Of a DNA stretch of 64,000 nucleotides, positions 60,817 to 64,000 are shown in pieces. Made by a program: the position numbers and the translations under genes. Each line of letters begins with the position of its first letter. Position 1 is the stretch's first letter. The stretch comes from an uncultured Dysgonomonas sp. (GTDB lineage Bacteria > Bacteroidota > Bacteroidia > Bacteroidales > Dysgonomonadaceae): the NCBI RefSeq assembly GCF_934668725.1, contig NZ_CAKUOF010000005.1:62001-126000 (forward strand). The letters run 5' to 3'. Under the pieces are notes generated by a model. The model saw only the letters and a list, made by a program, of their open reading frames with translations, was not told the origin of the DNA and ran no database searches.

Positions 60817-62249
60817 GCTGATTGACCTAAAATATTCTTACACTTCTGTAATAATGAATTGTATCCCATTTCATAAATTTGAAAATAAGACATATTCAGA
60901 TCCCTTGATACTACCAAAGGCCATTTCCAATTATGATACAGTAATTGCACAATACCCGTTGACAAAATAATACCATACACTCCCCAATGAAAGACTCCCA
61001 TAAAGAGTGGCGAAAGTAATGCTATACTAAATCCCGAAAACAACGAAGCATACAGATAAGGTATTCTGTTTTTGGTTGTTAAAAGTAATAAAGGCAGCAC
61101 ATGATTGACATCGAGATAATAAACCACAAATAATAAAACCAAAGGAAGTGTGGGTAAAAAATAGGTTTGACTGTGGATTAACTCCAAAATACGGTTACCA
61201 AACAGCACTATAACCAATGCTGCCGAAAGATAAGTCAAAGTCATAATAAGTACACTTTCACTGAATATTTTACGAATATCATTCTTTCGGTTCTCAATCT
61301 GGAATTGAGTAAGTAGTGGCATATGCGTCTGAAAATAGAGTTGCGATATACGGCTGACAAACAATATCAACTGCATACTTAATCCATACTGACCAACTAT
61401 TGATAATGGAAGGAACAAAGAAGCAAAAAACAAATTACCCCGTGTGGTAAAAAATATAGCCAACTCGGCTAATCCCACTTTAGAGGCATTGTAACGTATA
61501 ATGGGAAGTATGTTTTGTGAATGGTATGAACTTTCTCTCAACAGTTTTTTCAATCCGTTTTTAAAAAAGAAGCGATGGGAAAAAATTCTCTTTATAACGA
61601 ATGAAAGACATGTAGCAATCGAAATTGAGATAATACCGTATCCACAGACTAATCCAACAACAGTTACGGTAATGTAAACCGATTTGGCAATGATAATCAG
61701 TACATTGTTTTCTTTTATGAATCCTCTGCCCAACAACAAAGAATCATAATAAAGATAGAAAAACTCAATAGACACCGCAACTGCATAAATAAACCAGGCA
61801 GTAAGTATCTCGTCCGAATTATCGAGAGATGATGATATATGAAGAATATAGATTGAGCCTAAAACAGTAAGTAAACCCAATATGAGAAGAGAGACTGTTC
61901 CATAGAAAAGTTTCATCCCTTTTATTAAACTTTTGATTAGAGCATAATTAGGACGATCCATTATAGGAGCCGAAGGATCGATACCTTCTTTAAGAAGAGT
62001 GGTTGCTCCGCCAAAAGCATAAGTTACATTGCGGGTAAAGGCACTTTGAAAGCCAAAATCGAGTAAGGTTACAAAAGTACCTATCGTTACAAAAATATAC
62101 CATATACCTAAAACGTCTTGCGGTAATGTTTTCAGAATAACGGGTAAAATAATAATACCGGCTCCCATATTAAAAAACTGGGCTATATAGCTCCAGATAA
62201 TATCGGATTTGGTTATTATTATTTTACTATTGTTACTTTGTCCTGACAT
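60813..62249 (-). CDS. Polysaccharide flippase-like membrane protein (MATE/MOP superfamily)
   Basis: A 478-residue polytopic protein with about 12-14 helices and the layout of Wzx/MurJ-type flippases, which move lipid-linked glycan units across the inner membrane. The N-terminal region (ILPVILKTLPQDVLGIWYIF; LLDFGFQSAFTRNVTYAFGG) and SVYITVTVVGLVCGYGIISI are family-like. It follows a methyltransferase gene by six bases and converges on a glycosyltransferase. Substrate unknown. Confidence 0.82.
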   Translation of the reverse strand: MSGQSNNSKIIITKSDIIWSYIAQFFNMGAGIIILPVILKTLPQDVLGIWYIFVTIGTFVTLLDFGFQSAFTRNVTYAFGGATTLLKEGIDPSAPIMDRPNYALIKSLIKGMKLFYGTVSLLILGLLTVLGSIYILHISSSLDNSDEILTAWFIYAVAVSIEFFYLYYDSLLLGRGFIKENNVLIIIAKSVYITVTVVGLVCGYGIISISIATCLSFVIKRIFSHRFFFKNGLKKLLRESSYHSQNILPIIRYNASKVGLAELAIFFTTRGNLFFASLFLPLSIVGQYGLSMQLILFVSRISQLYFQTHMPLLTQFQIENRKNDIRKIFSESVLIMTLTYLSAALVIVLFGNRILELIHSQTYFLPTLPLVLLFVVYYLDVNHVLPLLLLTTKNRIPYLYASLFSGFSIALLSPLFMGVFHWGVYGIILSTGIVQLLYHNWKWPLVVSRDLNMSYFQIYEMGYNSLLQKCKNILGQSA

Positions 62250-62255
62250 TATTAT

Positions 62256-63092
62256 TTAGCGTTTTACACTGTCAATTACTACAAAAGGAATATTCAACTT
62301 GAAAAAACCTTGATTGTTTGCTACCTTATTCATTTTATTCTCAATGGCTTCAAACACTTCTGTTTGTTTATCTTCAGGGACAATACTTTTCCAGCTGTTT
62401 AAAAAAGCGAGTCTTATGAAATAATACTGCAACATAGTTGATCCATCAGCAAAAGTATAACTAAATTGGTCGTTTATAACCTTTTTTACGGAGAATCCTT
62501 TTTGCTCAACCAAATCTATAACTTCCTCAAGAGGTCTTCTCATAGTATAGATATGATTTTTCATAGTATCTATCTCCGTTTTCATGGCACGCTCTATCAA
62601 TACTTCTTCCATTATATCATAAAACTCTACCATCGTCTCATTCAGATTCATAGTTTGGATAAATTGCCCCCCACTCTTCATTATACGCGAGCATTCATCT
62701 AATGCTTTATTCAGATCCGAAACATTATTTAGTCCATTATTACTTGTTATTAAATCGACCGATTCATTTGCAAGGGGTATGTCTTCGGCTACACCTCTGA
62801 TAATTTCTACATTGTCGATTCCATAAAAAGCCAGTTTCTTTTCAGCTCTTTTAATAGCTGCCTCCCATGGATCTATTCCATATACTTTACTCGATTTACC
62901 GAATCTCATAGCCAATTCGGTAAGTGGAAAACCTGCTCCGAATCCGATATCAAGAACAGTACTGTTTTTTGTCATCCTTACATTTTCGAGTAGTCTCAAA
63001 CCAAAAGGAGCAGCCCAAAAGGGTAATTCATCGAATAATTCAATTAATTCATCCGAATTAAAATCAAAAGTGGTGAGTAAATGATCGTTCAT
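62256..63092 (-). CDS. Class I SAM-dependent methyltransferase
   Basis: A 278-residue methyltransferase of the UbiE/Methyltransf_11 type. It has the SAM motif VLDIGFGAGFPLTELAM, the acidic motif VYGIDPWEAAIKRAEKKL and DLITSNNGLNNVSDLNKA (post-II). The substrate is unknown. It is six bases upstream of the flippase gene, so it may modify the glycan that the flippase moves. Confidence 0.87.
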   Translation of the reverse strand: MNDHLLTTFDFNSDELIELFDELPFWAAPFGLRLLENVRMTKNSTVLDIGFGAGFPLTELAMRFGKSSKVYGIDPWEAAIKRAEKKLAFYGIDNVEIIRGVAEDIPLANESVDLITSNNGLNNVSDLNKALDECSRIMKSGGQFIQTMNLNETMVEFYDIMEEVLIERAMKTEIDTMKNHIYTMRRPLEEVIDLVEQKGFSVKKVINDQFSYTFADGSTMLQYYFIRLAFLNSWKSIVPEDKQTEVFEAIENKMNKVANNQGFFKLNIPFVVIDSVKR

Positions 63093-63127
63093 AATCTGTG
63101 GAGTTTAGTAAAAATTTATTATTGAAA

Positions 63128-63168
63128 TTCTAAAATACAGCATTAAATACTTTCCGTTTCCTTAAATA
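63128..63168 (+). repeat. Second intergenic repeat family, copy C
   Basis: TTCTAAAATACAGCATTAAA then TACTTTCCGTTTCCTTAAA; resembles the copies at 20583 and 53058. Confidence 0.6.
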
Positions 63169-63206
63169 TGAGCCTTTTCAAAAGTAGATAAATATTACAA
63201 ATATCG

Positions 63207-63214
63207 TATCTTTG
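63207..63214 (+). promoter_or_regulatory. -7 box of the RlmI-like gene
   Basis: TATCTTTG, 94 bases before the ATG at 63309; no clear -33 element. Confidence 0.6.
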
Positions 63215-63308
63215 CCTTGATATTAAGTACTATGACTATCTATTTATTGCATTTTCAGCTTCAATAATAAATGCTTTATTTAGATGTTTTACTAAAAAAC
63301 TCCACTTT

Positions 63309-64000
63309 ATGCTTCTTTTAGAACCTCAGCACTGGACAGATTATGAGTTAATAGATTCGGGTAATTATGAAAAACTCGAAAGATTCGGAAAATATATCCT
63401 GGCACGTCCCGAACCTCAGGCAGTATGGCAAAAATCGCTGCCGGAAAAAGAATGGGAAGACATGGCTGATGCTATTTTCAGACGCGAAAAGGGAAAATCG
63501 TCACAGGATGGTAACGAAAGAGGAGAATGGATTCAGAAAAAAGGAATGCCCGATCAGTGGTTTATAAACTATAATTATAAGGATATGCACCTTAAATTTC
63601 GTTTAGGCCTCACTTCTTTTAAGCATGTAGGTATATTTCCCGAACAAGCCGAAAATTGGAATTTTATATACGATACCATCAAAAGTTTCGATATAAGTGA
63701 ACCCAAAGTATTAAACTTATTTGCTTATACAGGAGGTGCTTCTATTGCTGCAAAAAGTGCGGGAGCCGATGTTACCCATGTAGATTCTGTTAAACAGGTT
63801 ATTACATGGTCGCGAGAAAATATGGAGGCTTCGAACCTCCATAATATCAGATGGATTGTTGAAGATGCTCTTAAATTTTGCAGACGTGAAGTGAAACGAG
63901 GCAAAAAATACAACGGAATCATCCTCGATCCACCAGCGTATGGTCGTGGTCCGGATGGTGAACGATGGATTTTGGAAGAAAATATAGCAGAATTGATGTC
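63309..64000 (+). CDS. RlmI/RlmK-like class I rRNA methyltransferase (cut by window edge)
   Basis: A frame of 230 codons, open to the window end, starting MLLLEPQHWTDYELIDSGNY. It has the SAM-binding NLFAYTGGASIAAKSAGA, the acidic VDSVKQVITWSRENMEAS and the catalytic-type IILDPPAYGRGPDGERW. This is the PF10672-type methyltransferase family that modifies 23S rRNA; the exact target base is not clear. A shorter frame at 63367 in another phase is not real. Confidence 0.88.
   Translation, partial: MLLLEPQHWTDYELIDSGNYEKLERFGKYILARPEPQAVWQKSLPEKEWEDMADAIFRREKGKSSQDGNERGEWIQKKGMPDQWFINYNYKDMHLKFRLGLTSFKHVGIFPEQAENWNFIYDTIKSFDISEPKVLNLFAYTGGASIAAKSAGADVTHVDSVKQVITWSRENMEASNLHNIRWIVEDALKFCRREVKRGKKYNGIILDPPAYGRGPDGERWILEENIAELM

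Noticed and set aside
1..64000. CRISPR array
   Set aside because: No regularly spaced direct repeats; the dispersed palindromes are kilobases apart and not spacer-separated.

Overview
The window looks like chromosomal DNA from an AT-rich member of the Bacteroidota, most likely order Bacteroidales (a Dysgonomonas/Porphyromonas-type relative is my best guess; the genus is inference). The evidence is a type IX secretion (T9SS) core (PorG, a PorP/SprF protein, GldK/L/M/N), a NigD-like lipoprotein, a DUF6242 protein, a long-form IspG, many Bacteroidota promoters of the TTG...TAnnTTTG kind, and mostly weak Shine-Dalgarno signals. No prophage, integron, CRISPR array or complete insertion sequence was seen, so this is mainly core genome with small accessory patches.

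Layout, left to right. 1-5.8 kb: envelope biogenesis on the minus strand (porG, uppS, bamA and a DUF6242 lipoprotein), with the first codons of a possible ompH/skp gene at the left edge. 5.9-10.2 kb: ribD facing a prmC-recX-comF operon, then a TagO/WecA-type transferase. 10.3-15.9 kb: the aguA-aguB pair (agmatine to putrescine) and acetate metabolism (pta, a 3-hydroxyacyl-CoA dehydrogenase, ackA). 16.4-18.6 kb: an accessory patch with a C10 cysteine protease, a small lipoprotein that may be its inhibitor, and a decayed second copy of that lipoprotein. 18.7-23.2 kb: rpsO, an MBOAT/SGNH O-acylation pair and an MscS channel. 23.6-32.1 kb: ispG and then the T9SS operon porP-gldK-gldL-gldM-gldN. 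32.2-38.1 kb: a membrane protein, rdgB, a helix-hairpin-helix protein, a DEAD-box helicase and ada. 38.2-50.9 kb: mixed genes, including a GNAT-YoaP protein, FKBP isomerase, transglutaminase, a tyrosine-phosphatase-like lipoprotein lacking its catalytic cysteine, a divergent HTH regulator pair, a HerA-like ATPase and a NigD-like lipoprotein. 50.9-53.8 kb: argB, a GC-rich non-coding repeat, a peptide deformylase with a signal peptide, tRNA-Pro and a TetR regulator. 53.9-59.4 kb: a VWA lipoprotein, a LytS/LytTR two-component pair, and a small lipoprotein with a TPR membrane protein whose signal peptide contains a simple-sequence repeat. 59.7-64 kb: a glycosyltransferase, a flippase, a methyltransferase, and an RlmI-like methyltransferase running off the right end.

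The most unusual signal is not a gene. About twenty short copies of an imperfect palindrome (core AAGGTCTGAGACCTT, flanked on one side by GCAATAAA) are scattered between genes over the whole window. Many are anchored to one end of a coding sequence with the same polarity. In eight cases the complement of the terminal TTA (or its TAG equivalent) is itself the stop codon of the neighbouring gene. Several copies differ by paired changes that keep the palindrome. A second, rarer intergenic repeat (three copies) is also present. I do not recognise either family.
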